Source: Phycisphaeraceae bacterium (GTDB lineage Bacteria; Planctomycetota; Phycisphaerae; Phycisphaerales; UBA1924). From it: a stretch of DNA of 64,000 bases. The position numbers and the translations under genes were made by a program. The stretch spans positions 124,001 through 188,000 of the forward strand of contig JAHBXE010000003.1 of the NCBI GenBank assembly GCA_019636625.1. Reading direction: 5' to 3'. Positions 51,865 to 61,336 of this stretch are shown piece by piece. Numbering within the stretch: the first letter of the stretch is position 1; the number at the start of each line of letters is the position of its first letter. The notes below the pieces were generated by a model. It did not search any database, had not been told where the DNA came from, and saw only the letters and a program-made list of their open reading frames with translations.

Positions 51865-51880
51865 TGACAACACGTTGTCA
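51865..51880. promoter_or_regulatory. Palindromic operator candidate upstream of the terminase set
   Basis: TGACAACACGTTGTCA is a perfect inverted repeat, two 7-bp arms (TGACAAC/GTTGTCA) with a 2-bp centre. It lies between the HTH gene start and an unassigned region, where an autoregulator would bind. Confidence 0.5.
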
Positions 51881-51882
51881 CC

Positions 51883-52287
51883 GAGGGCGGACGATGTGGC
51901 AAACTGGGCAGTTTCCGCCACTCAAGGCGATGCTCCCACCCCGCGGGGGCGGCCACCCCAAGAACGCTTCCCAGACCGCAAGAACTTGGCACACACCCCG
52001 CGGCCTCTCTCCGAGACTCAACCTCGCCACGCTCACGACAGTCAGCGCAGTCAGATGAGAAGTGTTCTAGGCAATTCCAGCATCTTGTGTCACACTACAC
52101 CTGTCGGTCTCGCCCTCCGTTGGGTACAGATGGCCCGTTTCGAACCCCGTCGGCCGAACCATCTTGATCACCGGTTCGACCGGATCCGCCAACGCCGACT
52201 GGTTGACCCTTCGCTACGCCGATGATCAGCAATAGCCCAACCATCGCGGCACGCCCCACCCGGCGTGCCGCGGTTTCGGAGAGCCAT
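51883..52287. other. Intergenic region, no supported gene
   Basis: About 400 bp between the terminase set and the divergent dockerin-tailed gene. Base composition drops noticeably in GC from about 52030. Short open frames exist but none has a convincing product. Confidence 0.4.
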
Positions 52288-53635
52288 ATGACCGACCTTT
52301 CGCTCAAACACCTTTCTCTCTCCCTCGCCTTGGCCTGCGCACCCTGCGCCGCCCAGCCCTGCACCCCTACTTCGACGATCTCGGCCCCATCTCAACCAAC
52401 TGGTTTGCCATGTCTTGGGCATCCCACGACGATGGGTCTGGGCCGACAATCTACAAGACTAGCTACTACACCTATCCCGTCGAACGCCTCGAAAACGGGG
52501 CATGGGTAACGGTTACGCCCTCCGGCCTTCCGCCCGATGGACATATCCGGGGAATCTCCGGCCTGAAAGGGCCGCATGGCGATGTTCTCTTCGCTGCCGT
52601 TCTTTCAGGGTCAGGCCCCAATCAGATCTACAGCACATTTCGACGCGACGGCGACATGTGGGTGTACGACGGCATGTGCGCCGTCCGATGCGATGGATTC
52701 TGGTCCGTCGGATCCCCGGAAGCAATTGTCGATTTAGGGCGCGGCCCGCAGGTATTTGCTCGGGCTATCCCACTGAATCCGCAAACTCAAATCGATAGTC
52801 AAGTCGCCGTGTTTGATAACGGGCATTGGTCGCCGATCGCGGATATCGACCGATCCGTTGAGTTACTGCTCCCACACACCGGACCAACAGGTACAGCTCT
52901 TTACGCAATCGGCAACTTCACCACGATCAATGGTGACACTGCGAAGGGCTTTGCCTGGTGGAACACGGCAGTTCATGGTCCGGCTATTGCAACGGCCCGG
53001 CCTTCCGGGGCACCCGCGCCGTCGTCGTCGACCTCGGTCTCGGAAAGAAGATCTACTGCAGCGGCCGACTTGACGATGCCCTCAACCGCTCCGGCATCTA
53101 CCGCTGGGATGAGACCCACTGGACGTTCATCGGCACCCCCGACCCCAACCCCCCCGGCTTCACCCCACCCTACATCACCTCTCTCGGCGTCTTCGACGAC
53201 GGCCGCGGCGACGCCCTCTACATCGGTGGTCTTTTCCGCGGATTCGCCGGCGTCACCGCCCGCAACCTCGTCCGCTACGACGGCCAGTCCTTCGAACCCC
53301 TCGGCGCCGGTGTCCTCGGCGAGCCCCTCTTCCTCGCCGGCTTCCGCGATATCCGCGGCTGGTCCATGTTCATCGACGGCGACATGCTCACCCACGCCGG
53401 CGGCGCCCCGCTCACCCAGTCCGCCGCCCTCTGGGTCGGCTGCAAGGAAGGCCACTGCTACCCCAACTGCGACTTCTCCACCGGCTCCCCGCGCCTCACC
53501 GCCAACGACTTCATGTGCTTCCTCAACGCCTTCGCCCGCCGCGACCCCTACGCCAACTGCACCGTCGACGCCGACTTCAACGCCGCCGACTTCCAGTGCT
53601 TCCTCAACAAGTTCGCCGCCGGCTGCTCACGCTGA
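52288..53635 (+). pseudogene. Dockerin-tailed secreted protein broken by two frameshifts
   Basis: The ATG at 52288 gives a signal peptide (LSLSLALACAPCAAQPC). The reading frame shifts at a run of C at about 52363-52367 and continues YFDDLGPISTNWFAMSW ... FAWWNT. It shifts again in a G pair at about 52967 and continues GSSWSGYCNGPAF to a normal dockerin-like tail (CYPNCDFSTGSPRLTANDF ... AAGCSR). One base inserted at each point would restore one frame of about 449 codons. Both lie in short homopolymers, so true mutation and assembly error are both possible. The central part resembles WDGTSW-type propeller repeats. Confidence 0.7.
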
Positions 53636-53668
53636 TGCCCCCACCCACCACCACCCCTCGCCTTCCCC

Positions 53669-55201
53669 CTACCCCAAGAGTCGCATCGCAAACAACAACA
53701 ACCCCAGCACCACCGCATTGTGAACGCAGTGCGCCGTCATCGACGCGATCAGCGAGCCGCGCCACTCCCGCAGCAAGGCAAACCCGAACCCCAGCGCGAT
53801 CACCGGCCCCATCATCAGCAGCGGGTACGCGTGCATCACGCCAAAGCACAGCGCTGTGAACACCGCCGCCACCACCACGTTCCACTTGGACCGCAGGTGC
53901 CGGTACATCCCGCCCCGGAACACCGTCTCCTCCACCACCGGCGCCCACAGCGACGCCAGCAGGTACACCATCACGATCATCAGCGGGCCCATCTTCCCGC
54001 TCACGATCTCCATCAGCGGGTTCTGCGGCGGCGGCGGCTTCACCCCCGTCATCCACTGCCGCACCGCCGCCTCGATCACCGTCAGCACCATCGACACCGC
54101 CGCCCCGAACAGGAACAGCGGCACGCACGCTAGGTACCCCAGCACCCCGCACCCCACCTCCTTGAGCACCCCCTCTCCCCGGTACCACCCCAGCAGCCGC
54201 ATGCCTCCCCGCGCCCCCACAAACCGCGGCCATAAAAACACCGCCAGCAGCCCCCACTGCGCCACCAGCGCCAGCCACATCACCTGCCCCGGCGCCAGCA
54301 CCCCCTCCGCCACCGCCAACACACCTTTGAGCAGCAGGAACCCGCCCGCGAAGAGCGCCACCACCTCGATCGCCAGGCTCCCCCCCGGCGCCGGCGGCAC
54401 AAACGCCGGCCTCACCTTCCCCGAACTCACCCCCACCACCGCCATCACCAGCACCACCACACCCGCCACGAACGACAGGAACACCGCCGCCCCCACCAGC
54501 ACCGTCAGGATCAGCAGCCCCATCCCCCCGCCGATCAGCCTCGCCCGCTCCGGCGCCGTATCCGGCAGGCCATAACTCGCCGCCAGTTCCCCGAAGTACC
54601 CGTGCCGCTTCTTCAGCCCCGCCACCGCCCCCGGCTCCACCGCCGCCCCGTCGTACACCCCCCGCACCGTCTCGATGTCCCCGCGCAGCACCGAGCCCTC
54701 CGGCAGCACCTTCTCCACCCGGGCCAGCCGCTCCCGCCCCGCCTCCACACCTTTGAGTTCACCCGCCAGGACCGCCGCCCGGACCCGGTCCGCCTCCCCC
54801 GAGGCCATCTGCTCCAGCGTCTCCACCGCCTGGTCCGCCAGGCCCTTGTCCCCGGTCATCTTCTGGAACCGGGTGAATATCTTGGCCATGATCTCGAACT
54901 GCGCATCCGGCGGAAGCGCCTCCCCCCCTGTTCCCCCCGCCCCCCCCGGCCCGCCACCCTTCGCCAGCCCCGATCCCCCCGTCTGCTGCACCACCGCCAC
55001 CAGCACGATGAGCACCAGCGCCAGCAGCATCCCCACCCGCCCCCGCTTCCGGTTCCCCGGGTCCGGCGGCCCCAGCCCCGATAGAAGGTGATTCCCGCAC
55101 TCCGGGCAGAACTCCCCCGTCAACCCCTCCGTCGGATACCGGCACCACGGGCACACGCCCATCTCACGGGCCTTGAGAATCTGCTGGGGCTTTGGTCGCA
55201 T
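53669..55201 (-). CDS. CPBP-family intramembrane protease with zinc ribbon
   Basis: 510 residues. An N-terminal zinc ribbon (CPWCRYPTEGL ... CPECGNHL) precedes the first helix (MLLALVLIVLVAVVQ). A helical extracytoplasmic segment is followed by about eight membrane helices. The Abi/CPBP motifs are in the last third: EETVFRGGMYRHL (EExxxR), FGVMHAYPLL (the second-motif His) and a third His in TAHCVHN, forming the putative active site. Such enzymes are likely glutamate-type proteases or CAAX-like proteins. The ATG at 55201 is favoured over a TTG three codons upstream. The substrate is unknown. Confidence 0.82.
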   Translation of the reverse strand: MRPKPQQILKAREMGVCPWCRYPTEGLTGEFCPECGNHLLSGLGPPDPGNRKRGRVGMLLALVLIVLVAVVQQTGGSGLAKGGGPGGAGGTGGEALPPDAQFEIMAKIFTRFQKMTGDKGLADQAVETLEQMASGEADRVRAAVLAGELKGVEAGRERLARVEKVLPEGSVLRGDIETVRGVYDGAAVEPGAVAGLKKRHGYFGELAASYGLPDTAPERARLIGGGMGLLILTVLVGAAVFLSFVAGVVVLVMAVVGVSSGKVRPAFVPPAPGGSLAIEVVALFAGGFLLLKGVLAVAEGVLAPGQVMWLALVAQWGLLAVFLWPRFVGARGGMRLLGWYRGEGVLKEVGCGVLGYLACVPLFLFGAAVSMVLTVIEAAVRQWMTGVKPPPPQNPLMEIVSGKMGPLMIVMVYLLASLWAPVVEETVFRGGMYRHLRSKWNVVVAAVFTALCFGVMHAYPLLMMGPVIALGFGFALLREWRGSLIASMTAHCVHNAVVLGLLLFAMRLLG

Positions 55202-55487
55202 GGTCCCCAATGATCGGCCAACCGGGCGGGCTCCGCTTCAGGTGCCGCCAATCGCCGCGCGACCCAAGTGCTTTCAGCGCCCGGCCTTGTACGGGACGCC
55301 GTTCGGGAGGGCGCGATACGTCCGTCGTCCGAATTGACCGAACTTGACGCCCCGTCGGTCTGAATCACCGCCCTTTCCAGCCCTCCCGGTCAAGACCCTG
55401 GCCACTGGCACACACGACCCGGGGCGCCGAAAGAACAGTTCACCAGTCCTCAGGCTGACATATTGCGATGCCGCTTGCCTGCACCGA

Positions 55488-57278
55488 TCACTGGCACCCA
55501 CTCATGTACTTGTTGAGGAAACACTGAAAGTCATTGGGTGTCAGCGCCGGAGTTCCATAGGACCCATCGCAGTTGGCATAGGTGTCACCCATCGCATAGC
55601 GAAGAATGAAGCATTGGAAGTCATTGGCCGTAAGCAGGGGGTTTCCGGAAGATTGGTCACAGTTGGCGTAGCAGCCCCCGGCCACGAAGCACGCCCCGGT
55701 AAGTTGGATCTTGTACCGGTTCTCGACCGTCGGTGCCGACAGCCAGGATACCAGGGGGTCCGAGGCTCCAGGGCCATCCGGAGGGCGCTCGACTGTCGCC
55801 GGCTCTTCAAGCCAAATGGGCCCCGATGAGGCCAGCGGCCGAATGCCCTTGTGCGCGATCGCCAGGTAGTACTGGGCGTGCTGCAGGGTCGGCAGAAACT
55901 GGGCCGTGATCGTCGACTGACCGCCGGTGGAATCATCGTTAAATGTCACGCCACGCCCGTCGAGACGGAAGAGGAACAACTGCGTGTCAAGCGAGGTCCC
56001 GCCCACGGTGGTCGCGTTGAAGGCCGCACCGCCGCACACCGCGATCCTGTACATGTCCACATCATCGGGTTCAAGTTGCCCGCGGATCGACGTGAACACA
56101 CCGCTCCCGGTCACGGGTTGCGCCTCGCCCGGGTTATCACCGGCGTCGCCAATCTCCTGCCACGAGAGCGGATCACACGATTGCGCCGCGAACGAACCCA
56201 TCAGTTCGTGCACACGAGCCGTCGGGTGCACCTGATCCCAGAACACGTACAGATCAGGATTCGCCCCCGAGGGCACGTTCGCTGTACTGTTCCGGACCGG
56301 GTTGAAGCCCAAGCCGCTGAACGCGCTGAACGCCAGGACGGGGTGCTCAAAGTCCATCCCGACATAGCCCGGAATCCGGCCGGCCCGCGCGTTCATGAGG
56401 TACTGCCAGAAGTCCACCGGATAGATGCGTATGTGATTCGGATAGGCATACTGAATCGCCTGTATCTGCTGCGCCCACGTGTTCCGGAATGCAAGGGTCG
56501 CGATGTTGGCGTTGATCCGCCACACGGCGTTCCCCCCGTAAAGGTCGGCGAAATCGGGAATGGCCTCCATCGGTACCACATTGGGCCACGCCACCTTGAT
56601 GCTGACGTGCGCGACGCGCGCCCGGCGGGCCAACTCCCAGATGTAACCCGCCACGTACAGCGCCGCCGTTTCACCAACCTGCGCGGCCGAGGTCCCGTTG
56701 CTGGCTGTACCGTCGAGCACCGCGTCGCGGATGTCGTTCCCGCCACCGAAGAAAACGTACAACGCGTTGGGATCCGGCGCCGGGTTGCTCGGTAGATACA
56801 ACTCGTTGAACTGATGCCCGATATTCACGGTCCGCGGCAATCCAAACGAGGTCGGGATCCCCGGTCCGCACGTCGCCCCCCCAATCGCAAAGTTGTTGTA
56901 GTTCGGGCCCGTGCCATACCAACTGTGCGCCTTGGTCAAGGTCAGCAGGTTCGCCATCGTCCAATGCCAGATGCCGTCGAACATCGAGTTGGAAAGGTCG
57001 TAGGCCCCGTAGTTGACACTGAAGCCATTGGTCCACTTCCCGACCGCGTACCCCGGTGGTCCGGGTCGAACATCGAACGCCCCAAGCGACACTTGATTGA
57101 TCGCCATGGTCAACGCGTACGAGCCGCCCGTGTCGGACAATGAATCCCCGAACACAATGACGTGGGTCAGCTGCCCCTGCGCCGTCGCGGCCGCGAAAAC
57201 CGCCGCGACCGATAATCCGCCCTTCGCCATCCACGAGCCCCTGCTGCTCGCTCCATGCTTCGAACGATGGGACTTCAT
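55488..57278 (-). CDS. Secreted GDSL/SGNH-type esterase with dockerin-like tail
   Basis: 596 residues. Signal region MKSHRSKHGASSRGSWMAKG then a hydrophobic stretch. The hydrolase domain has the nucleophile block FGDSLSDTGGSYAL, a GGGNDIRD segment (Gly/Asn oxyanion) and the catalytic dyad in YVFWDQVHPTARVH (D-x-x-H). It is followed by a beta domain (GQLEPDDVDMYRIAV), and a C-terminal pair of dockerin-like repeats ending MSGCQ. Likely cleaves lipid or carbohydrate esters outside the cytoplasm. The ATG follows AGGTGAGG; promoter TTGATC/TAGATT upstream. Divergent from rplM. Confidence 0.88.
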   Translation of the reverse strand: MKSHRSKHGASSRGSWMAKGGLSVAAVFAAATAQGQLTHVIVFGDSLSDTGGSYALTMAINQVSLGAFDVRPGPPGYAVGKWTNGFSVNYGAYDLSNSMFDGIWHWTMANLLTLTKAHSWYGTGPNYNNFAIGGATCGPGIPTSFGLPRTVNIGHQFNELYLPSNPAPDPNALYVFFGGGNDIRDAVLDGTASNGTSAAQVGETAALYVAGYIWELARRARVAHVSIKVAWPNVVPMEAIPDFADLYGGNAVWRINANIATLAFRNTWAQQIQAIQYAYPNHIRIYPVDFWQYLMNARAGRIPGYVGMDFEHPVLAFSAFSGLGFNPVRNSTANVPSGANPDLYVFWDQVHPTARVHELMGSFAAQSCDPLSWQEIGDAGDNPGEAQPVTGSGVFTSIRGQLEPDDVDMYRIAVCGGAAFNATTVGGTSLDTQLFLFRLDGRGVTFNDDSTGGQSTITAQFLPTLQHAQYYLAIAHKGIRPLASSGPIWLEEPATVERPPDGPGASDPLVSWLSAPTVENRYKIQLTGACFVAGGCYANCDQSSGNPLLTANDFQCFILRYAMGDTYANCDGSYGTPALTPNDFQCFLNKYMSGCQ

Positions 57279-57328
57279 GACCTCACCTCGCTGCCACCGT
57301 GCGGTTGGGTGGTCCCGCTTGAATCACC

Positions 57329-57357
57329 AATCTAAGGGTTTTCTTCAGTCTGATCAA
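57329..57357 (-). promoter_or_regulatory. Sigma-70-type promoter for the esterase gene
   Basis: On the minus strand -35 TTGATC (complement of 57352-57357), 17-bp spacer, -10 TAGATT (complement of 57329-57334). Confidence 0.5.
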
Positions 57358-57393
57358 GCCAAATGGCCTCTTCCCCTCCCCATCGCGGCCAAT

Positions 57394-57421
57394 TTGACCC
57401 CCGCCCGCCCACGCCTACGCT
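57394..57421 (+). promoter_or_regulatory. Possible promoter for rplM-rpsI
   Basis: -35 TTGACC (57394-57399), 16-bp spacer and a weak -10 TACGCT. About 150 bp of leader follows, with a GGTTCGGTGGAACC hairpin that could serve ribosomal-protein control. Low confidence. Confidence 0.3.
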
Positions 57422-57568
57422 TGGCCTTCAGGTTCGGTGGAACCCGAAGCTCCAATCTTGCCGGAAAGCCCCAAGGCTTCCCCGGCCCGCCCCGCCCGGT
57501 AGGCGGCGATCGAGGGCAGCCGCCTTCTCCTCCACGAGACCCGGCCGCGCCTCACGAGGGCCTTGTCC

Positions 57569-57997
57569 ATGCGTCGCGAAACGTTCTTTGCCAAAGCCGG
57601 TGACGTCCCCCACGTCTGGCGCCACGTCGATGCCGACGGCCAGCCTCTGGGCCGCCTTGCCGTCGAAGTCGCCACCGTCCTCATGGGCAAGCACCGCCCC
57701 GAGTACACCCCCCACGTCGACACCGGCGACTTTGTCATCGTCACCAACGCCTCCAAGGTCGCCCTCACCGGCAACAAGGCCGACCAGCGCCTCAAGATGC
57801 GCTACACCGAGTACCCCGGCGGCCTCAAGACCGAAACCTACGGCAGCGTCCGCCAGCGCCGTCCCGAGAAGCTCATCGAGGACGCCGTCCGCCGCATGCT
57901 CCCCAAGAACCGCCTCTCCCGCCACATGATGAAGAAACTCAAGGTCTACCCCGGCGCTGAACACCCCCACTCCGGCGTCACCGTCGTCCCCCTCTGA
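57569..57997 (+). CDS. rplM: 50S ribosomal protein L13
   Basis: 142 residues, usual length. Recognised from VWRHVDADGQPLGRLAVEVA, LMGKHRPEYTPHVDTGDFVI, VTNASKVALTG, YRHTEYPGGLK-type segment, and AVRRMLPKNRLSRHMMKKLK. Early-assembling 23S rRNA-binding protein. The ATG at 57569 with GAGGG upstream gives a normal length. Followed after 56 bp by rpsI, the standard operon order. Confidence 0.95.
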   Translation: MRRETFFAKAGDVPHVWRHVDADGQPLGRLAVEVATVLMGKHRPEYTPHVDTGDFVIVTNASKVALTGNKADQRLKMRYTEYPGGLKTETYGSVRQRRPEKLIEDAVRRMLPKNRLSRHMMKKLKVYPGAEHPHSGVTVVPL

Positions 57998-58053
57998 TCC
58001 ACCCTCCTTCACCTCTCGCCTTTCGCCTCTCACCTGTTGACTGAGACCCACCC

Positions 58054-58557
58054 ATGGCCGAACAACTCATCCCCGCTCCCGTGACCGCCGCCCCCAAGCC
58101 CCCGTCCACGCCCCGCAAGGCGCGCGCATCGGTTCCCGCCGACAAGTACGGCTGGTGGTGGGGCACCGGCCGCCGCAAGACCGGCGTCGCCCGCGTCCGC
58201 ATGAAGCTCGCCAAGGACGGCAAGGCCGCCTTCGAGATCGAGTCCAAGAGCGGCAAGCGCAAGCCCTTCGACCAGTACTTCGCCGAGGAACGCGACCGCA
58301 ACGACTGCCTCGCCCCTCTCAAGGTCACCGGCACCGAGGGCAAGTTCACCGTCATCGCCCGCGTCCACGGCGGCGGGTTCATGGGCCAGGCCGGCTCTGT
58401 CCGCCTTGGCCTCGCCCGCGCCCTCCGCGCGTACGACCCCAGCCTTGAAGACGCCCTCCGCGAAGCCGGCTTCCTCACCCGCGACGCCCGCAAGGTCGAG
58501 CGTAAGAAGTACGGCCAGGCCGGCGCCCGCCGTCGCTTCCAGTTCTCGAAGCGCTGA
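58054..58557 (+). CDS. rpsI: 30S ribosomal protein S9
   Basis: 167 residues, longer than the usual 130 owing to an N-terminal Ala/Pro-rich extension of about 35 residues. The core has GTGRRKTGVARVRM, the GGGFMGQAGSVRLGLARAL helix and the diagnostic C-terminus GARRRFQFSKR, whose final Lys-Arg reaches the decoding centre. The whole tail VERKKYGQAG matches. Terminator immediately downstream ends the rplM-rpsI operon. Confidence 0.95.
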   Translation: MAEQLIPAPVTAAPKPPSTPRKARASVPADKYGWWWGTGRRKTGVARVRMKLAKDGKAAFEIESKSGKRKPFDQYFAEERDRNDCLAPLKVTGTEGKFTVIARVHGGGFMGQAGSVRLGLARALRAYDPSLEDALREAGFLTRDARKVERKKYGQAGARRRFQFSKR

Positions 58558-58582
58558 TCCCGTCTATACATCCGCATCCCCC

Positions 58583-58616
58583 AAGGGCCCTCCATCCGGA
58601 GGGCCTTTCTGTTTTT
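58583..58616 (+). terminator. Rho-independent terminator of rplM-rpsI
   Basis: 8-bp stem GGCCCTCC/GGAGGGCC with an ATCC loop (58586-58605), extended by A/T pairs, then TTTCTGTTTTT. Begins 25 bp after the rpsI stop. Confidence 0.85.
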
Positions 58617-58629
58617 CTCCCCCTTGCGC

Positions 58630-58792
58630 TTTGAACGCAGAGGCCGCGGAGGACACAGAGGAAGATCGAATGCCGGCATCTGGCAACTCCCGCCATCGGA
58701 GCGGCCCTCCGCCCGATCACCCATGGCTCACAAGCCGGATCGCGTTTGACGCCTCCCTCCCCTCTGTGCTCTTTGCGTCCTCTGCGTTCAAA
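58630..58792. repeat. Long inverted repeat between rpsI and the next gene
   Basis: Arms at 58630-58661 (TTTGAACGCAGAGGCCGCGG then AGGACACAGAGG) and 58761-58792 are complementary at about 27 of 32 positions, with a 99-bp loop. It occupies the middle of the gap 58558-58883. Words in the arms (CTCTGCGTTCAAA, CTTTGCGTC) resemble sequences at about 790-840 and 31276-31357. Confidence 0.65.
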
Positions 58793-58883
58793 CCCAAAGC
58801 CCGCCGAGATCGCGGCGGCGAACGCAGGATCACGTGGCCACTGGACTTGATCCCCGCCCCCGCCCCCGCGACGATCAACCACC

Positions 58884-59690
58884 GTGCGAAGCCGTCGCCC
58901 CGCCTACTTCGTGTTCCCCAGCCAGGTTCGGCGGCTCATCATCGGCGGCGCCATCGCCCTCGTCTTCGCCGCGTGCGTCAGTGTCATCATCACCCTCGCC
59001 CTCATCCGCTCCTCCCCCCGCTGGTGGCGGACGATTCTCCGCGAGGACCCCGCCACCGTCGAGCTTGCCCGTCGCGTCGAGCACGACCTGATCCGGTACA
59101 TCAACGACAACCGTCCCGCGCCCCCCGCCGCGCCGGGTGAGGCCTGGACCAGCCGCCCCTGGAAAGTCACGCTCACACCCGAGGCCGCCAACGCCTGGCT
59201 CAACGTCCGGCTCCCGCTCTGGCTCGCCAACCAGCGCAACGAGTTCCACTGGCCCCGCAACCTCTCCGACCTCCAGGTCGAGTTCGGCGACGGTGAAATC
59301 ATCGTCGGCGCCCGTGTCCGCTCCGGCGATCGCTTCCAGGTCGTCACCACCACGCTCCGCCCGCGCATCGAGTCCGGCGGCACCGTGTGGATCCCCGCCC
59401 GCTGGGTCAACCTCGGCCGCCTGGCCCTGCCCGCATCCTGGATCCTCGACCGCGCCCGGACCGGCGCCGCGGACTACATCCCCCCCGCGCTCCGCAACCT
59501 CGAGCAGACCCAGCGCCTCTTCCGCGCCTTCGAGGGAAGCGAAGCCATCACCGACCGCTCCATCTTTAGTTGGGAGGGCAACCACATCCGCATCCTGTCC
59601 GTCACGCCCCGCCCGGGCGCGATCGACGTCACCTGCCAGACCATCCGCCCCAACGAGCCCGGCCGCATCACGGGCGCGGGCGGCCAGTGA
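58884..59690 (+). CDS. Single-pass membrane protein, unknown function
   Basis: 268 residues from a GTG start. A basic N-terminus is followed by one hydrophobic helix (IIGGAIALVFAACVSVIITL, about 19-38) and a soluble outside domain with many Trp/Arg, including ANAWLNVRLPLWLANQRNEF, WIPARWVNLGRLALP and SVTPRPGAIDVTC. No family is known to me. A Sec-anchored domain of unknown partner is the simplest reading. The protein composition is convincing, and no competing frame is better. Confidence 0.6.
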   Translation: MRSRRPAYFVFPSQVRRLIIGGAIALVFAACVSVIITLALIRSSPRWWRTILREDPATVELARRVEHDLIRYINDNRPAPPAAPGEAWTSRPWKVTLTPEAANAWLNVRLPLWLANQRNEFHWPRNLSDLQVEFGDGEIIVGARVRSGDRFQVVTTTLRPRIESGGTVWIPARWVNLGRLALPASWILDRARTGAADYIPPALRNLEQTQRLFRAFEGSEAITDRSIFSWEGNHIRILSVTPRPGAIDVTCQTIRPNEPGRITGAGGQ

Positions 59691-59797
59691 TCGGAATGCA
59701 CGCCGGGTGACACACGCTTCCACCGCGGCCAAAGGCCGGCCGATCCCGCTCTCGATTCACGCGCTTTCGTGTGTCGCGAGTCCGCGTCGGAGCCTTC

Positions 59798-60601
59798 CTA
59801 CCGCCCGCCCCCGCCCACATCCTCCCCGCGGAACCGCCGCACCATGTCCCGCATCATCTGCTGCCCGCGTGTCCGCTGCGAAATGCTCGCGTGCGAGCCC
59901 ACGTTCTCGTTCATGAACGTGAACATCCGGCCCAGCGCCTGCGCCGGCGGTTGACGCTCACCGGACCGCAGCCGCTCCTCGTCCCTCTTCGCCTGCTCCC
60001 GCACCTGCGCCAGCCGTTCCGCGTCCGACCTCGTGCTGGGGCGGCCGCTGATGGCCTCGCCCATCCGCGTGAACTCCAGGAACGCGTGATCGAGAAACGC
60101 CCCGCGGTCCTCCGGCTTCACCTTCGCGTAGTCCTTTGCGTACTTGTCCCATACGTCGATCATCAGGCGCGACGCGTTCTCCTCGATCTGCTTGCGGGCC
60201 GAACCCGCGATCCCCGCCGCGAACGCCGCCATCAGCGCCGAATCCCCCGCCGACATCCCCTGCAAACGCTCCACCAGTTGCCCCATCAGCTCCAGCCGCT
60301 TCTCCACCGGCAGGCGGTTGAACTCGTCCGTCAGCAGCGTGTAGTTGAACACCTTGTCCAGGCGCGCCTTGCGGTAATCCGGCTGCGGCACGGGCCGGAA
60401 CACGAAGTACGCCGCCGCCGCCAGCGCCAGCACAACCACCGGCCCGCCGATCTTCAGCCGCTTCACCGTCCGCGCCTTGCGGTCGGGCGTCCCCGCCAGG
60501 CGGTACACGATCCCCGCCCACACCTCGCGCACGTCCGGGCTGCGCCACCGCCGCCGGTTGATCCTCGAAATGGTCTGGAGTATTTCGTTGCTCGAGTTCA
60601 T
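59798..60601 (-). CDS. Single-pass membrane protein in a prepilin-gene operon
   Basis: 267 residues. A cytoplasmic N-terminus of about 50 residues (MNSSNEILQTISRINRRRWR) is followed by one hydrophobic helix (IGGPVVVLALAAAAYFVF) and a long helical soluble domain with Met-rich stretches (LVERLQGMSAGDSALMAAFA) ending in a Gly-rich tail. No catalytic motif. It begins 3 bp after the stop of the prepilin-like gene, so the two are very likely co-transcribed. Confidence 0.7.
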   Translation of the reverse strand: MNSSNEILQTISRINRRRWRSPDVREVWAGIVYRLAGTPDRKARTVKRLKIGGPVVVLALAAAAYFVFRPVPQPDYRKARLDKVFNYTLLTDEFNRLPVEKRLELMGQLVERLQGMSAGDSALMAAFAAGIAGSARKQIEENASRLMIDVWDKYAKDYAKVKPEDRGAFLDHAFLEFTRMGEAISGRPSTRSDAERLAQVREQAKRDEERLRSGERQPPAQALGRMFTFMNENVGSHASISQRTRGQQMMRDMVRRFRGEDVGGGGR

Positions 60602-60604
60602 GCT

Positions 60605-61297
60605 TCACCCGCCGTACCGACGCGCATCGAAGATCAACTGCCCGATCTCCGCTTCACCGATGTCCCGCGACCAGTCCGCCTGGAACCCCGGAAAGAACAC
60701 CGAGTTCTTCGCCGGGCCCGTCTTCCGCAGCTTGTGCCACTGGCCAAAGTCGCTCAGGATCGGCAGCGGCTTCTTCTCCGAGTTCTTCTCGAACGACTTG
60801 GTCACGCCCACCTGCGGGTTCCGCACCGCCAGCAACTCCGACGCCAGCATCATCACCCCTGGGAAGTACTCGTAGCTGATCCCCTCCGTCCGCCACGCCG
60901 GCTCCCATTCCACATCCCCCGACTCCGACACCCGGTCCGATGGGCACTTGAACACGTCCGCCGTGATGTACTTCGAGTTTGGATCGTTCGGATCCTCCGG
61001 GCGCGGCTTCTCCACATCCAGGTACACCGGCAGCAACTCCAGCAGCGAGGGGTCGTTGCTCCCGCTCGGCTGCGAGTGCAGCGGCCGCACACGCGGGAAC
61101 AACCCCTTCGAGTCGTTCATGTACAGCGCAAAGCCCTGCCCGATGCTCCGCAGGTTCGCCGCGCACTTCGTCCGCCGGGCCGAGTCCCGCGCCTGACCCA
61201 GCGCGGGAAACGTGATCCCGATTAGCAGGGCGATGATGCTGATCACCACCAGCAACTCGATGAGCGTGAACCCGCGACGATCGTGTGATGCGTTCAT
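60605..61297 (-). CDS. Prepilin-like protein with type IV N-terminal methylation motif
   Basis: 230 residues. The N-terminal [20 protein letters not shown] is a textbook prepilin peptidase site (cleavage after RRG, Phe +1, Glu +5) and hydrophobic spine. The body is a type II secretion pseudopilin-like domain with [29 protein letters not shown] (the cysteine pair typical of planctomycetal pseudopilins) and EYFPGVMML. The ATG at 61297 is seven codons before RRG. It sits between a lipoprotein gene and a membrane protein gene in the same direction, 39 and 3 bp away. Confidence 0.88.
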   Translation of the reverse strand: MNASHDRRGFTLIELLVVISIIALLIGITFPALGQARDSARRTKCAANLRSIGQGFALYMNDSKGLFPRVRPLHSQPSGSNDPSLLELLPVYLDVEKPRPEDPNDPNSKYITADVFKCPSDRVSESGDVEWEPAWRTEGISYEYFPGVMMLASELLAVRNPQVGVTKSFEKNSEKKPLPILSDFGQWHKLRKTGPAKNSVFFPGFQADWSRDIGEAEIGQLIFDARRYGG

Positions 61298-61336
61298 GGC
61301 AAACGCGGCGCCGACCGTCAAGCCGGCGCCACGGTC

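Noticed and set aside
48429..52058. A 1209-codon open frame on the plus strand
   Set aside because: Antisense to the terminase, GNAT and ATPase genes; the product is a Pro/Arg/His-rich composition typical of the complement of GC-rich genes.
59771..61225. A 484-codon plus-strand open frame
   Set aside because: Antisense to the prepilin-like and membrane protein genes, which have clear N-terminal signals and 3-bp spacing.
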